Shown one piece after another: positions 36,486 through 46,871 of a stretch of DNA of 64,000 bases (position 1 is its first letter; each line of letters begins with the position of its first letter). This DNA is from Bacillus wiedmannii. GTDB taxonomy: Bacteria > Bacillota > Bacilli > Bacillales > Bacillaceae_G. The notes beneath the pieces are model-generated. The model worked only from the letters and a program-made list of their open reading frames with translations, did not search any database and was not told the DNA's origin. The DNA lies in the NCBI RefSeq assembly GCF_001583695.1, contig NZ_LOBC01000104.1:1-64000 (forward strand), read 5' to 3'. The translations under genes and the position numbers were made by a program.

Positions 36486-37670
36486 TTACATAGCTTCCGA
36501 ATCCCACTCATGCTCCTGCTGAACAAATACAATACCTAATTCATGATGTCCCCCAGCGTATAATGCCGTTTGAGCAAGGCGAAGCTCTCCATTTGTATCT
36601 AATACTTCTAACTTACAAAATGCTCCTGTCGTCTTCGTTTGAAGCGCATCATAAAATTCCTCAGCACTTCCTGGAATGACTCCATTTACTTTCGTAATTA
36701 CTTCTCCAGGCAGTAAATGCAGCTCTGCCCCAATTGTATTCGGGATTGTATCTAATACAACAAGCCCATCATTACGTGCAGCGAAGTACGCCGGTCTTGT
36801 CTCATCCGCAATTTTTTCTTGCATGGAAATTGTGAAACGTCCAAGCATTGCGACTCCCATTGCGATAATGGCAAGTACGTGCCACCAATAACTTGCGATT
36901 CCTAAAACAAGTACAATTCCTGCTAATCCGTACACACGTCTTCCTGTAAATAATAAAGCTTCCGTTGGCTCATAACTTCTAATCTTTCTCATAAATCCAA
37001 TTAAAAATGGAACGAGGAATAGAGAATAAGTATCTGAACCGATTGAAACGACAGGCCACCATGAAATAAACTGCGTTACTGCATCACCTGGTACAAGAAT
37101 AAAAATAGGCACAACCCATAAACGCTTTGATTCGTGTAAACCAATCTTTAGCCCACGCTTACCCTTCCTAATCTTCGGCGTAGAATATCCTACTGCATTT
37201 TTAGAAATCAACAAGCCCTCTACAACAAGCATGACGCCTAGTAGAATAGCAAGAGATACAATCGTACCCTCTTCACCTTCTCCAAGCTGTAAGAAGGAAA
37301 CTGGTAGCTTAGAAGATAATAGAACGCATACAATTGCGATACTAAATGTATAAGCTGCTGATAAATATCGATACATAGCAGTTAATCCAAATAATAACGT
37401 CCAAAGTAAGATGACCCATAAGCTCGCTTTGGAAACAACAAGGCCAAGTCCAATTGTAAGAATAGATACGATTAATCCGTATCCAACTCCCGCAAATAGA
37501 GATGTTCGCAGTTCAAACCAAACATCATAAACTTTAAAGGAAAAATCCTTTCGTTCTCGTAACATACGTAAGTATCCAACGAAGATACTACTTATTAAAA
37601 ATACATAGACAGCAGGGTGTAAGAAAAAACGTCCAACTGCCCGCATTATTTCAAAAATCCATGCCTCCAC
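36486..37670 (-). CDS. minJ: MinJ-like PDZ membrane protein, division-site topology factor
   Basis: 394 residues from GTG 37670 (SD GGTGGTGA, 8 nt; ATG 37688 lies before the SD). Several transmembrane helices in the first 300 residues and a C-terminal PDZ domain (NTIGAELHLLPGEVITKVNG). In B. subtilis MinJ bridges DivIVA and MinD to place MinCD at the poles and septum. The order ftsE-ftsX-ctpB-minJ is the B. subtilis order, supporting orthology. Confidence 0.82.
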   Translation of the reverse strand: MEAWIFEIMRAVGRFFLHPAVYVFLISSIFVGYLRMLRERKDFSFKVYDVWFELRTSLFAGVGYGLIVSILTIGLGLVVSKASLWVILLWTLLFGLTAMYRYLSAAYTFSIAIVCVLLSSKLPVSFLQLGEGEEGTIVSLAILLGVMLVVEGLLISKNAVGYSTPKIRKGKRGLKIGLHESKRLWVVPIFILVPGDAVTQFISWWPVVSIGSDTYSLFLVPFLIGFMRKIRSYEPTEALLFTGRRVYGLAGIVLVLGIASYWWHVLAIIAMGVAMLGRFTISMQEKIADETRPAYFAARNDGLVVLDTIPNTIGAELHLLPGEVITKVNGVIPGSAEEFYDALQTKTTGAFCKLEVLDTNGELRLAQTALYAGGHHELGIVFVQQEHEWDSEAM

Positions 37671-37740
37671 GAACCCATTCACCACCATTTATATCATTCT
37701 TTCTTTTTATATTATCATAACTGGACAAACGTTTGTTTAA

Positions 37741-37775
37741 CACAAAAAAATACAGGCAGCAAACTACCTGTATTT
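37741..37775 (-). terminator. ctpB terminator
   Basis: AAATACAGG / CCTGTATTT, 9-bp stem, followed on the minus strand by a T-run. Confidence 0.8.
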
Positions 37776-37779
37776 CTTT

Positions 37780-39216
37780 TTATTTCACTATTAACTTTAA
37801 TGCTGACTGTAATTGTAGATCGTTTTCTCCAGAACGGATTTTTTCAATAATTTTAGTTTGAATCGCCTCAGCTGTCTTTTTATCCAGCTGTCCTGTCGCT
37901 TCCATCTCATTCGCATTTTGGAATGCTTTCAGCGCTGATTCTGTCTCTTTACTAAAGTATCCATCTTCACGTCCTGGTACATATCCTAAACTCTTAAGCA
38001 TTTCTTGCGCGTGTTTTACTTGCACATCATTTGAATTGTATGAAAGTGTCTTTTCAATTTGAATTGGTGTCGCATGATAATAATCTGGTTGCTTCACTTC
38101 TACTGTTGGCGCGATTCCTTTTTTATGAATCCAGTTTCCATCCGGTGTTAACCATTTAAACATCGTTAATTTAATGTTGCTGCCATCTTTAAATGGAACG
38201 GCTTGCTGAACAGTACCTTTACCAAACGTTTTTTCACCAATTAAATCGTATCCTTCTCCCTCTTTTAGCGCACCCGCTAAAATCTCTGAAGCAGAAGCAC
38301 TTCCGTTATCAATTAATACTGAAATTGGATATGGCTTTTTCTCTTTCAGTTCCGTAGAGAATTTCTTTTTCTCACCATTTCGTTGCTCTACTTGTAGCAT
38401 CGGCTTTTTATCCGTCATAATTTCCCCTAGTATCTCTTCTACACTATTTAAGTAGCCACCAGGATTACCACGCACATCAATAACTAAGCCTTTTATATTT
38501 TTCTTCTCTAACTCTTTTAACTGATCCTTAAATTCTTTCGCCGTATTTTCAGCAAAAGAAGTGATTTGCATATAACCGATATCTTTTCCACTCTCTTGTT
38601 TCACAGAACTAAACACTGTGAAGATTGGAATTTTTTCACGCTTAATTTTAAATACAATCGGATCAGCTACTCCTGCACGCTTAATTTCAATCGCGACAGT
38701 CGTTCCTTTTTTACCACGAATCTTTAATACTGCTTCTTCACGTGATAAATCTTTCACACTATTTCCATCTACAGATAAAATTTGGTCATTCGGTTTAATT
38801 CCAATCTTTTCTGCCGGTGAGCCTTTAATTGGAGATACGATAATAAGCTTACCGTCCGTTTTGTTCACCTCAGCCCCGATCCCCTCTAGCTCAGGATCAA
38901 GTGATTCACTAAACTGTTTAGCCGTTTCTTTATCCATATACGTGGAATAAGGGTCCTTCAGCGTAGACAACATGCCTTGTATTGCACCTTCGACTAACTT
39001 GTCATCCTTCACGTCTTCCACATAACGTGAATCAATTAGTGCATACGCCTCATTAATTTTTGCCAAATTCCCTTGTGAGGTGCTAGCGTTTCCACTCGAA
39101 ATTGTTTGCGTTACTTCTGCTGGGTTAACCCCAAATAAAGACATACCTGCAAACATTCCGCCAGCACCAATTAAAAATGCAACAACCATTCCAATAATTG
39201 CAACTCTACGTTTCAA
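37780..39216 (-). CDS. ctpB: S41 family carboxyl-terminal processing peptidase with PG-binding domain
   Basis: 478 residues from TTG 39216 (SD AAAGGGGA, 8 nt; the longer frame starts in the hairpin upstream). N-terminal signal anchor, PDZ domain, and the S41 peptidase core with the serine motif NGSASASEILAGAL and lysine motif GEKTFGKGTVQ. A C-terminal peptidoglycan-binding domain (LGYVPGREDGYFSKETESAL) is present. In B. subtilis CtpB cleaves SpoIVFA to trigger pro-sigma-K processing during sporulation. It lies next to minJ and ftsX. Confidence 0.93.
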   Translation of the reverse strand: MKRRVAIIGMVVAFLIGAGGMFAGMSLFGVNPAEVTQTISSGNASTSQGNLAKINEAYALIDSRYVEDVKDDKLVEGAIQGMLSTLKDPYSTYMDKETAKQFSESLDPELEGIGAEVNKTDGKLIIVSPIKGSPAEKIGIKPNDQILSVDGNSVKDLSREEAVLKIRGKKGTTVAIEIKRAGVADPIVFKIKREKIPIFTVFSSVKQESGKDIGYMQITSFAENTAKEFKDQLKELEKKNIKGLVIDVRGNPGGYLNSVEEILGEIMTDKKPMLQVEQRNGEKKKFSTELKEKKPYPISVLIDNGSASASEILAGALKEGEGYDLIGEKTFGKGTVQQAVPFKDGSNIKLTMFKWLTPDGNWIHKKGIAPTVEVKQPDYYHATPIQIEKTLSYNSNDVQVKHAQEMLKSLGYVPGREDGYFSKETESALKAFQNANEMEATGQLDKKTAEAIQTKIIEKIRSGENDLQLQSALKLIVK

Positions 39217-39256
39217 TGCGGAATTCCCCTTTCCAAAACACACAGGTGGTGTAGCA

Positions 39257-39285
39257 AAAGGCATCACACAGTGTGTGATGCCTTT
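39257..39285 (-). terminator. Palindromic terminator between ftsX and ctpB
   Basis: AAAGGCATCACACA / TGTGTGATGCCTTT, near-perfect palindrome of about 14 bp per arm, ending in TTTT on the minus strand. Confidence 0.7.
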
Positions 39286-39334
39286 ACCTATTTCTACTAT
39301 ATGATAAGCTTGTACGAATTATGTTTGCAACTTT

Positions 39335-40228
39335 TTATACTTTTAAGAAGCGACGAATTGACATTACACTTCCCCACATACCGATTAAAGCCCCGATTAA
39401 CACTAGTAAACCAGCTAATTGGAATACGAAAGGACTGTATGGTAGAAGTTCGAAAATTGTTCCGCCAAGTTTTTCGTTAAACACACTTTGTAGTGAATTA
39501 TACGTAACTAGAATTAAGCCAATTGGAATAATTGATCCTAATACTCCTAGGAATAATCCCTCTAATAAGAACGGCCAACGAATAAACCAGTTTGTCGCAC
39601 CTACCAGTTTCATAATTTCGATTTCTGTACTACGAGCATAAATTGTAATTTTAATTGTATTAGAGATTAAGAACATTGCTGTGAATAAAAGACCTGCAAT
39701 TAAAGCAATCCCGATATTACGTCCTGTTTTTACAGTATCAAATAATTTTTCAACTTGGCCTTTACCGTATTGAACATTACTTACAAACTGCATTTTCTCA
39801 ATCTTTTTCGCGATTGTCGCTGTATCTGTTGGTTCTTTTGCTTTTACAATGAATACGTTTTTAAGTGGGTTATCTTGTTCAAATAACTCAAACGTTTTTC
39901 CGCTATCACCTAAGCTTTTAATTAAGCGTTTTAGCTCTTCTTCTTTAGAAGAATATTTAATAGATTCTACTTTCGCAATCTTACTCATATCATCTTCTAA
40001 TTTCTTTTGATCAGCTTCTTTTGCTGCTGGATCAATGTGTACACGAATTTCTACATCTTGCTCTACTTTCGTCGCAAAATGGTTCATATTCATAATCGCT
40101 GTTAAAAAGACACCTACAAGTAATAATGTAACTGTTACTGCACTAACAGAAGCAAATGTCATCCATCCGTTACGTGATAGATTCTTTACACCTTCTCGCA
40201 AATGTCGACTAAGGGTCTTAGCCTTCAT
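39335..40228 (-). CDS. ftsX: Cell division permease-like protein FtsX
   Basis: 297 residues from ATG 40228 (MKAKTLSRHLREGVKNL, SD GGGAGG 8 nt). One N-terminal transmembrane helix, an extracellular domain of about 110 residues, then three helices; LVGATNWFIRWPFL is a typical FtsX motif. With FtsE it activates a peptidoglycan hydrolase (CwlO in B. subtilis); a CwlO-like gene is at 49377. Start and ftsE stop overlap by 11 bases. Confidence 0.96.
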   Translation of the reverse strand: MKAKTLSRHLREGVKNLSRNGWMTFASVSAVTVTLLLVGVFLTAIMNMNHFATKVEQDVEIRVHIDPAAKEADQKKLEDDMSKIAKVESIKYSSKEEELKRLIKSLGDSGKTFELFEQDNPLKNVFIVKAKEPTDTATIAKKIEKMQFVSNVQYGKGQVEKLFDTVKTGRNIGIALIAGLLFTAMFLISNTIKITIYARSTEIEIMKLVGATNWFIRWPFLLEGLFLGVLGSIIPIGLILVTYNSLQSVFNEKLGGTIFELLPYSPFVFQLAGLLVLIGALIGMWGSVMSIRRFLKV

Positions 40229-40904
40229 ATCCGTATCCTCCCTCAATCTCATCTCGAACAATTTTTCCGCCTTCAATCGCGATTACACGATGACGAATTG
40301 TATTTACGATATCTGAGTTATGTGTCGCCATAACAATCGTTGTACCACGCTCGTTAATACGCGTAAAAATCTTCATAATATCAAGAGCTGTTTCAATATC
40401 TAAGTTACCTGTTGGCTCATCGGCAATTACAACCTTTGGTCTATTAACAATTGCTCTCGCAATCGCAACACGTTGCTGCTCTCCGCCCGAAAGTTCACTT
40501 GGTAGTGCGTCTGCACGATCCTCAAGACCTACAAGACCTAAAACTTCTGTTACACGCTCACGAATGGCTTCTTTTTCTTCTTCAATTACTTCTAAGGCAA
40601 ACGCAACATTCTCATATACCGTTAACTTAGGTAGTAATTTAAAATCTTGGAAAATTACGCCTAATTGACGACGGAAATATGGAACATCTCTTTCTGCTAA
40701 TGTTTCAATAACAAGTCCATTTACATTAATTGATCCTGTAGATGGCTTCTCTTCACGATACATCATTTTAATAAATGTAGATTTCCCGGCTCCACTCGGT
40801 CCAACTACGTATACAAACTCACCTTGTTTAATGTTAACTGTGAGACCAGCAATGGCTTTCATACCATTCGGGTACTCCTTATAAACATTCGTCATTTTTA
40901 TCAT
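40218..40904 (-). CDS. ftsE: Cell division ATP-binding protein FtsE
   Basis: 228 residues, a single ABC ATPase: Walker A GPSGAGKST near residue 36, signature LSGGEQQRVAIARA, Walker B VVIADEPTGNLD. It partners FtsX to control cell-wall hydrolysis during growth. About 317 bases upstream are free of genes and hold the promoter region and a 12-bp dyad at 41164. Confidence 0.97.
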   Translation of the reverse strand: MIKMTNVYKEYPNGMKAIAGLTVNIKQGEFVYVVGPSGAGKSTFIKMMYREEKPSTGSINVNGLVIETLAERDVPYFRRQLGVIFQDFKLLPKLTVYENVAFALEVIEEEKEAIRERVTEVLGLVGLEDRADALPSELSGGEQQRVAIARAIVNRPKVVIADEPTGNLDIETALDIMKIFTRINERGTTIVMATHNSDIVNTIRHRVIAIEGGKIVRDEIEGGYGYEG

Positions 40905-41163
40905 TATTTATCACCCAATACTTAATGATTTTTTTCGAAATACTTTTCTGTACATCTGAAAATAAAAGATAACCTTTTATTCTCGCTTAACCACTCTTGT
41001 TGAAGGTAGTCTACTTACAATCTTTTTATAAGCAATACTACTATGTAATATATTTCAGCAAAATTCTACAAACCCCATTGTAACATCAAACGGTTTCCAG
41101 TTCGGATACATTTTTGTTACAGTTATGTTACACCCCGAAAAAAGGAAACGAGTCGTCATAGTT

Positions 41164-41190
41164 CTTACCCAAAATCATTTTGGGATAAGA
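41164..41190. other. 12-bp inverted repeat between cccB and ftsE
   Basis: TTACCCAAAAT / ATTTTGGGATAA around one base, with one mismatch. No U-run on either strand. It could be a weak terminator for cccB or an operator. The remaining 230 bases upstream of ftsE hold nothing else I can name. Confidence 0.4.
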
Positions 41191-41221
41191 TTATATAACC
41201 AACCCGTCCAGTTTACCTTTT

Positions 41222-41545
41222 TTATTTATGTTCAGCTAACCACTCAGCTACTTTTTTCGCATCCTCACCTTGAATGATTCCTGGTGACATGGAACCGCGA
41301 CCTTTTTCAATAATCTTTTCAATCTCTGCTGCATCATATTTCTGTCCCACTTTTCGTAAATCCGGTCCAGTTGCTCCCGATAAATCTTTCGCGTGACAGC
41401 CTATACAACTTTTTTGGTAAATTTGCTCTGCGCTATCTGTGCTTGCAGATTGTTTCGAAGGCTTACTCTCTTCTTTATTTCCACATGCTCCTAAAGCAAA
41501 AACGACTGATGTTCCTAACGCAATAGCCAACAATTTCTTTTTCAC
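41222..41545 (-). CDS. cccB: Cytochrome c551, membrane-anchored lipoprotein
   Basis: 107 residues. Lipobox LGAC after a signal peptide (MKKKLLAIALGTSVVFALGAC), a Ser/Lys-rich linker, then a class I cytochrome c domain with haem motif CIGCH and the distal Met in GSMSPGII. Small lipid-anchored electron carrier on the outer face of the membrane. It sits between ftsE and prfB as in B. subtilis. Confidence 0.94.
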   Translation of the reverse strand: MKKKLLAIALGTSVVFALGACGNKEESKPSKQSASTDSAEQIYQKSCIGCHAKDLSGATGPDLRKVGQKYDAAEIEKIIEKGRGSMSPGIIQGEDAKKVAEWLAEHK

Positions 41546-41740
41546 TTCTATCGCTCCCCATTGTTGATATTCTTTTCATTCCTAACACACTCATTTTCAT
41601 TATAAGCATTATCTTTATATAGAAAAACTAAGGTATATTTCATATTTTTCAAAAATACAGCAAAAACCCTGATAATATAAAGCTTTCATAAGTTGTTTCA
41701 ATTATGTGAACAACATAAAAACTTCTATAAAGAATTCTTG

Positions 41741-41771
41741 TTGAACAGAAAATCACAAAAGTTCTGTTCAA
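41741..41771. other. 10-bp inverted repeat in the cccB-prfB intergenic region
   Basis: TTGAACAGAA / TTCTGTTCAA with an 11-nt loop. It is part of a structured 438-base region with no convincing gene; the two overlapping short frames there lack SD and family features. Confidence 0.45.
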
Positions 41772-41857
41772 GTCTTACTCTATTACCACTCTGTTTTACT
41801 ATTCTCTACTTTTTACAATACAATATACAACATTGTATGCTACATATAATCTCATCA

Positions 41858-41887
41858 AAAAGAGAAGTTGTCGTTTCCAACTTCTCT
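41858..41887 (-). terminator. prfB terminator (minus strand) / plus-strand hairpin A
   Basis: AGAGAAGTTG / CAACTTCTCT, a perfect 10-bp stem with a 7-nt loop. On the minus strand it ends in TTTTTG, fitting a terminator 100 bases after prfB. Confidence 0.7.
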
Positions 41888-41952
41888 TCCTCTTTACTTC
41901 ATCTATAGAAATAAAATCAAATTCTTTATATCCTCGATTATCCTCAGCATAC

Positions 41953-41977
41953 GCCGACAACTTTGTTGGCTTTTTTT
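41953..41977 (+). terminator. Plus-strand intrinsic terminator facing prfB
   Basis: GCCGACA ACTT TGTTGGC followed by seven T on the plus strand, 7 bases before the prfB stop. It implies a plus-strand transcript in the cccB-prfB gap; no plus-strand gene is evident there. Confidence 0.6.
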
Positions 41978-41983
41978 CGCTTA

Positions 41984-43082
41984 TTAGATGCGAGAACGTA
42001 AGTAAGCATCAATAAATGGATCAATTTCTCCATCCATAACCGCTTGTACGTTACCAACCTCTGTATTTGTACGGTGGTCTTTCACAAGAGAATACGGGTG
42101 GAATACGTAAGAACGAATTTGGCTACCCCATCCGATTTCTTTTTGTTCACCGCGAATTTCATCTAACTCCGCTTGTTGCTCTTCTAATTTCTTTTGGTAT
42201 AATTTCGCTTTTAACATTTTCATCGCGTGCTCACGGTTTTTAATTTGTGAACGCTCTGACTGACATGTTACAACTGTGTTTGTTGGTGTATGTGTAATAC
42301 GAACTGCTGAGTCTGTCGTATTAATATGCTGTCCACCTGCACCACTTGCACGGTACGTATCAACTTTTAAGTCTTCTGAACGTATTTCGATTTCAACTTC
42401 ATCATTGAACTCAGGTACAACTTCACAAGATACGAACGATGTATGACGACGGCCTGAAGAATCGAATGGCGAAATACGTACAAGACGATGTACACCTTTC
42501 TCTGCTTTTAAATAACCGTAAGCGTTATGACCTTTAATTAATAAAGTAACACTCTTAATACCAGCTTCATCACCTGGTAAGTAGTCAACCGTTTCTACTT
42601 TAAACCCACGTTTTTCAGCCCAACGTGTGTACATACGTAATAACATAGAACCCCAGTCTTGTGACTCTGTTCCACCAGCACCTGGGTGTAATTCTAAAAT
42701 AGCGTTATTTTTATCATAAGGATCGCTTAGTAGTAACTGAAGCTCATACTCATTCATTTCTTGAATTAAGCCTTTCACTTCAGATTCAAGTTCCACATGT
42801 AAATCTTCATCATACTCTTCTTTTAAAAGCTCATGCGTGATTTCTAAATTTTCGAATGTCTCATCTAACTGACGGAACTTTCCAACCATCTCTTTCAGTG
42901 CATTAGCTTCGTTAATTACAGCTTGTGCACCTTGTTGGTCATCCCAAAATCCTGCACCCATCATTGTCTCTTCTAACTCTGCAATTTGTTTCTCCTTAGT
43001 AGGAAGGTCAAAGAGACCCCCTAAAAGCCGCTAATCTCTTAGCCATTTTCTCTAATTCTTGTCTAATTTCTACTAATTCCAT
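41984..43082 (-). CDS. prfB: Peptide chain release factor 2 (programmed +1 frameshift)
   Basis: 365 residues after frameshifting. Translation starts at ATG 43082 ([20 protein letters not shown]) and meets an in-frame TGA at codon 25 (43010-43008). The site AGGGGGT..CTT TGA C with its internal SD-like G-run is the standard RF2 autoregulatory frameshift. After a +1 slip the frame continues [21 protein letters not shown] motif in [14 protein letters not shown] and the stop-codon recognition motif SPF (SPFDSSGRR) are present. RF2 releases at UGA and UAA. Confidence 0.97.
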
Positions 43083-43130
43083 TTCCTTCACCTCTATGTA
43101 ATTGCTGTTACTGTCTTATGAGAACAAGGG

Positions 43131-43161
43131 AAACTCTCTCCACTTATGACGGAGAGAGTTT
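43131..43161 (-). other. 11-bp hairpin between secA and prfB
   Basis: AAACTCTCTCC / GGAGAGAGTTT with a 9-nt loop and no proper U-run on the minus strand. It may limit readthrough from secA into prfB. Confidence 0.5.
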
Positions 43162-43226
43162 AAACTTTCTTAATTATACATTTTTGATGTAAAATTTTGC
43201 AAAGCAATCTGGGCTATCGCCCTGTA

Positions 43227-45734
43227 TTACTTCCCGATACCACAGCAGTTTTTATATTTTTTACCGCTACCACATTTACATAAATCGTTGCGGCCTACTT
43301 GGTCACCTTTTACAACTGGTTTTTTCTTCGCCTCTTCGCCATCACTAGATGGATGAACAGCTTCACCTTGAACAACTTCTTGACGCTCTAAGTTTTGTTC
43401 AATTTCAGCTTTCATAATGTAACGAGAGATTTCCTCTTCAATAGAAGCAATCATTGACTCGAACATTGCGAATCCTTCCATTTGATACTCACGAAGTGGA
43501 TCAATTTGACCGTAAGCACGTAAATGAATACCTTCACGAAGGTGATCCATCGCATCAATATGCTCTGTCCATTTCGTATCTACTACACGGAATACAACAA
43601 CTTTTTCAAACTCACGCATTTGCTCTTCTGGCAGAAGCTTTTCTTTGTCGTTGTAACGCTCTATTAATTTCGTGATAATTGGCTCGCTCATTTCCTCTGG
43701 AGCAAGACGACGTAACTCTTCTTCTTTTATATCACCTTCTTGCAGAAGGTTTGTATTTAAGTAGTCAACAAGACCTTTAATGTTCCAATCTTCTTCAATT
43801 TCCTCTTGTGTATGAAGCGCAACAGCACGTTCTACTGTAGATTTCATCATACCTTCAATAATACTGCGTAAGTTCTCAGAATCCATTACTTCTTGACGCT
43901 GTTTGTAAATAACTTCACGTTGCTGACGAAGTACATCATCGTACTGCAGTAACTGCTTACGTGCATCATAGTTATTTCCTTCTACACGTTTTTGTGCAGA
44001 TTCTACCGCACGAGAAACCATTTTACTTTCAATCGGCTGTGAATCATCCATACCAAGACGATCCATCATCGCTTTCATATTGTCAGAACCGAAGCGGCGC
44101 ATTAGTTCATCTTCCATAGACAAGTAGAACTGCGTTACACCAGGGTCCCCTTGACGACCAGCACGACCACGTAACTGATTATCAATACGACGGCTTTCGT
44201 GACGCTCTGTACCGATAACTGCTAGACCAACGTTTTTAATATCGTCTCCAAGCTTAATATCCGTACCACGACCAGCCATATTCGTCGCAATTGTTACAGC
44301 ACCTTTCATACCAGCTTCTGCAATGATATCTGCTTCTCGCGCATGGTTTTTCGCATTTAAAATGTTATGGCGTACACCTTTACGTGTTAACATTTTTGAA
44401 ATAAGCTCTGACGTTTCAATTGCAACTGTACCGACAAGAATAGGTTGCCCTTGTTTATGACGATTTACAATATCCTCAACAACTGCATTGAATTTGCCTT
44501 CCATTGATTTGAAGATTAAATCAGCACGGTCATCACGAATAATATCTTTGTTCGTTGGAATTACGATAACATTCATATTGTAAATACTACGGAATTCTTC
44601 TTCTTCCGTTTTCGCTGTACCAGTCATACCAGATAACTTTTCATACATACGGAAATAGTTCTGGAACGTAATTGTTGCGAGTGTCATACTTTCATTTTGA
44701 ATTTCTACGCCTTCTTTTGCTTCAATAGCTTGGTGCAAACCTTCGCTATAACGACGACCTTTCATAAGACGACCAGTGAATTGGTCTACAATTACGATTT
44801 CGCCTTCTTGTACAACATAATCTGTATCAAGGTGCATGACAACGTGTGCACGGAGCGCCTGATTAATATGGTGAAGAAGTGCGACATGTTTTAAATCGAA
44901 TAAGTTTTCAATATGGAAAGCTTTCTCTGCTTTCGTAATACCATCTTCAGTTAACATTACATTTTTCGTTTTCACATCAAATGAATACTCTTTTTCATTT
45001 TCTAATGTACGAACGAATGCATTTGCAAACATGTATAGCTCTGTTGATTTTTGAGCTTGTCCCGAAATAATAAGCGGCGTACGTGCTTCATCGACTAAAA
45101 TAGAATCGACTTCATCGATAATAGCAAAATGAAGTGGACGCTGAACGCACTGTTCCCTATATAAAACCATGTTGTCACGTAAGTAATCGAATCCAAGCTC
45201 ATTATTTGTGCTATACGTAATATCAGCAGCATAAGCCTCTTGTTTCTCTTCGCGTGACATACTGTTTAAGTTAATTCCTACTGTTAAGCCAAGGAACTCA
45301 TGAAGTTGTCCCATTTCGCTCGCATCACGTTGTGCTAAGTATTCATTGACCGTAACAACGTGAACACCTTTTCCTGTTAAAGCATTTAAATATACAGGTA
45401 ATGTAGATGTTAACGTTTTACCTTCACCCGTTTTCATCTCAGAGATATTTCCTTCATGTAAGGCAATACCACCCATTAACTGCACGCCGTACGGACGCAT
45501 TCCAAGAACACGAGTCGCAGCTTCGCGAACAACTGCAAAAGCTTCTGGAAGTAGATCATCTACTGTCTCACCTTTTGTTAGACGTTCTTTAAATTCAAGC
45601 GTCTTTCCTTTTAATTGCTCATCTGTTAGTGGCTTAATAGATGATTCTAATGCATCAATTTGCTCAACTGTCTTCTGCATACGTTTAATTTGGCGTTGAT
45701 TTACATCAAATACCTTTTTTAAAATACCGATCAT
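43227..45734 (-). CDS. secA: Preprotein translocase ATPase SecA
   Basis: 835 residues, full length. Walker [13 protein letters not shown]-type [14 protein letters not shown], helicase motif with [13 protein letters not shown] and GRAGRQGD, and a C-terminal zinc-binding SEC-C tail ([15 protein letters not shown]). Drives Sec-dependent export through SecYEG. SD GAGGAG. Directly upstream of prfB, as in most bacilli. Confidence 0.98.
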   Translation of the reverse strand: MIGILKKVFDVNQRQIKRMQKTVEQIDALESSIKPLTDEQLKGKTLEFKERLTKGETVDDLLPEAFAVVREAATRVLGMRPYGVQLMGGIALHEGNISEMKTGEGKTLTSTLPVYLNALTGKGVHVVTVNEYLAQRDASEMGQLHEFLGLTVGINLNSMSREEKQEAYAADITYSTNNELGFDYLRDNMVLYREQCVQRPLHFAIIDEVDSILVDEARTPLIISGQAQKSTELYMFANAFVRTLENEKEYSFDVKTKNVMLTEDGITKAEKAFHIENLFDLKHVALLHHINQALRAHVVMHLDTDYVVQEGEIVIVDQFTGRLMKGRRYSEGLHQAIEAKEGVEIQNESMTLATITFQNYFRMYEKLSGMTGTAKTEEEEFRSIYNMNVIVIPTNKDIIRDDRADLIFKSMEGKFNAVVEDIVNRHKQGQPILVGTVAIETSELISKMLTRKGVRHNILNAKNHAREADIIAEAGMKGAVTIATNMAGRGTDIKLGDDIKNVGLAVIGTERHESRRIDNQLRGRAGRQGDPGVTQFYLSMEDELMRRFGSDNMKAMMDRLGMDDSQPIESKMVSRAVESAQKRVEGNNYDARKQLLQYDDVLRQQREVIYKQRQEVMDSENLRSIIEGMMKSTVERAVALHTQEEIEEDWNIKGLVDYLNTNLLQEGDIKEEELRRLAPEEMSEPIITKLIERYNDKEKLLPEEQMREFEKVVVFRVVDTKWTEHIDAMDHLREGIHLRAYGQIDPLREYQMEGFAMFESMIASIEEEISRYIMKAEIEQNLERQEVVQGEAVHPSSDGEEAKKKPVVKGDQVGRNDLCKCGSGKKYKNCCGIGK

Positions 45735-45971
45735 AGGAAATACGCTCCTCTTTTTTATTAAAATAAAACTTCCGATTGTTTTTTCTTTTTCTATTACAAT
45801 CAGTCGTTATAAAAATCAAATGTATGTTATGCCAATTTTTCTCCTAATTAAAAAAACTAAAATGTATATACCTAATGATAATTGTAACACTTGTCTTATA
45901 ACTATGACAACAATCGGCCGAATGTCTCGTTCTAAATTAAGAAAACTTTTTAAAAAAATCTATTTTCAGCA

Positions 45972-46002
45972 AAAAAAGCGCAGCCATTTCGGCTGCGCTT
46001 TT
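45972..46002 (-). terminator. hpf terminator
   Basis: AAAAGCGCAGCC / GGCTGCGCTTTT, 12-bp stem and 5-nt loop, followed on the minus strand by TTT. Confidence 0.85.
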
Positions 46003-46008
46003 GAATTA

Positions 46009-46551
46009 TTATTTAGTTTCGATTAAACCATATTTCCCATCTTTACGGCCATATACAACATTAGTTTCATTTGTATCAGCATTTGTGAAGACGAAGAAAT
46101 TATGCCCTAGCATATCCATTTGTAGGATCGCTTCTTCAACGTCCATCGGTTTTAAATCAAATCGTTTTGTACGTACAAGTTCTAATTCATCCTCTTCTAC
46201 CGCATCCAGAACAGCTACTGCTTCTGGAAGGATAAAGTTCGTTTTCACAGAACCTTTCTCACGTAACTTACGATTTACCTTTGTTTTATGTTTACGAATT
46301 TGTCGCTCAAGTTTATCAACTACTAAATCGATAGCAGCGTACATATCGCTATTAGTTTCTTCTGCACGAAGTAATAAATCAGTAAATGGAATTGTTACCT
46401 CGACACGTTGCTTGTCAGAGTATACTTTTAAATTAACTTTAATCTCTGGGAATGTATCAAAATAACGCTCTAACTTACTTAGTTTTTTCTCTACATATTC
46501 CTTTAATGCTGGAGTTACTTCAATATTTTCACCACGAATGTTGAATTTCAT
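46009..46551 (-). CDS. hpf: Long-form ribosome hibernation promoting factor
   Basis: 180 residues: an N-terminal HPF/RaiA domain (about 1-95, FNIRGENIEVTPALKEYVEK) and a C-terminal dimerisation domain (about 125-180, KPMDVEEAILQMDMLGHNFF). Long HPF joins two 70S ribosomes into inactive 100S dimers in stationary phase. SD AAAGGAGG. A sigma-H-like promoter lies upstream; the B. subtilis homologue YvyD is under sigma-B and sigma-H. Confidence 0.95.
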   Translation of the reverse strand: MKFNIRGENIEVTPALKEYVEKKLSKLERYFDTFPEIKVNLKVYSDKQRVEVTIPFTDLLLRAEETNSDMYAAIDLVVDKLERQIRKHKTKVNRKLREKGSVKTNFILPEAVAVLDAVEEDELELVRTKRFDLKPMDVEEAILQMDMLGHNFFVFTNADTNETNVVYGRKDGKYGLIETK

Positions 46552-46582
46552 AGATGAATTCCTCCTTTCAAGCCTATGTACT

Positions 46583-46611
46583 ATAATTTCGACATTGGCT
46601 TAAAAACTCCT
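46583..46611 (-). promoter_or_regulatory. Candidate sigma-H promoter of hpf
   Basis: On the minus strand AGGAGTTTT (46603-46611), 12-nt spacer, GAAATTAT (46583-46590), close to the sigma-H pattern AGGAATWW-N12-GAATWW. Confidence 0.45.
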
Positions 46612-46787
46612 TCTAACTTTTTTAAAAAAATTAGTGGAATTGCGATTTTTTTATCGTTTTTTGTTGAAATGAAAAGATGCATCGTTTCTATCTTTATTTT
46701 ATCCTATTAACATCGTGAATAACGAATATAACTGTGGACAATTCGTTACAGAAAAGAAACAACTTTTTGACAACTTGATTCATAACA

Positions 46788-46814
46788 AAAACCTCTTGCA
46801 AAAAACAAGAGGTT
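46788..46814 (-). terminator. cspC terminator
   Basis: AACCTCTTG / CAAGAGGTT, 9-bp stem, then TTTGTT on the minus strand. Confidence 0.75.
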
Positions 46815-46871
46815 CTACTATATATATAACGTTGCCACAAACGCAGCTTTCTCTACCCAAAAACAATATTC

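Noticed and set aside
39257-39285. Operator for ctpB
   Set aside because: The palindrome ends in a T-run on the minus strand directly after ftsX, so a terminator is the simpler reading.
41693-42015. Two plus-strand frames in the cccB-prfB gap
   Set aside because: No SD, no family features, low-complexity composition; the second runs into prfB antisense. The RNA structures are a better explanation of the region.
46001-46465. 154-codon frame antisense to hpf
   Set aside because: Shadow of hpf, which shows the full HPF domain pattern.
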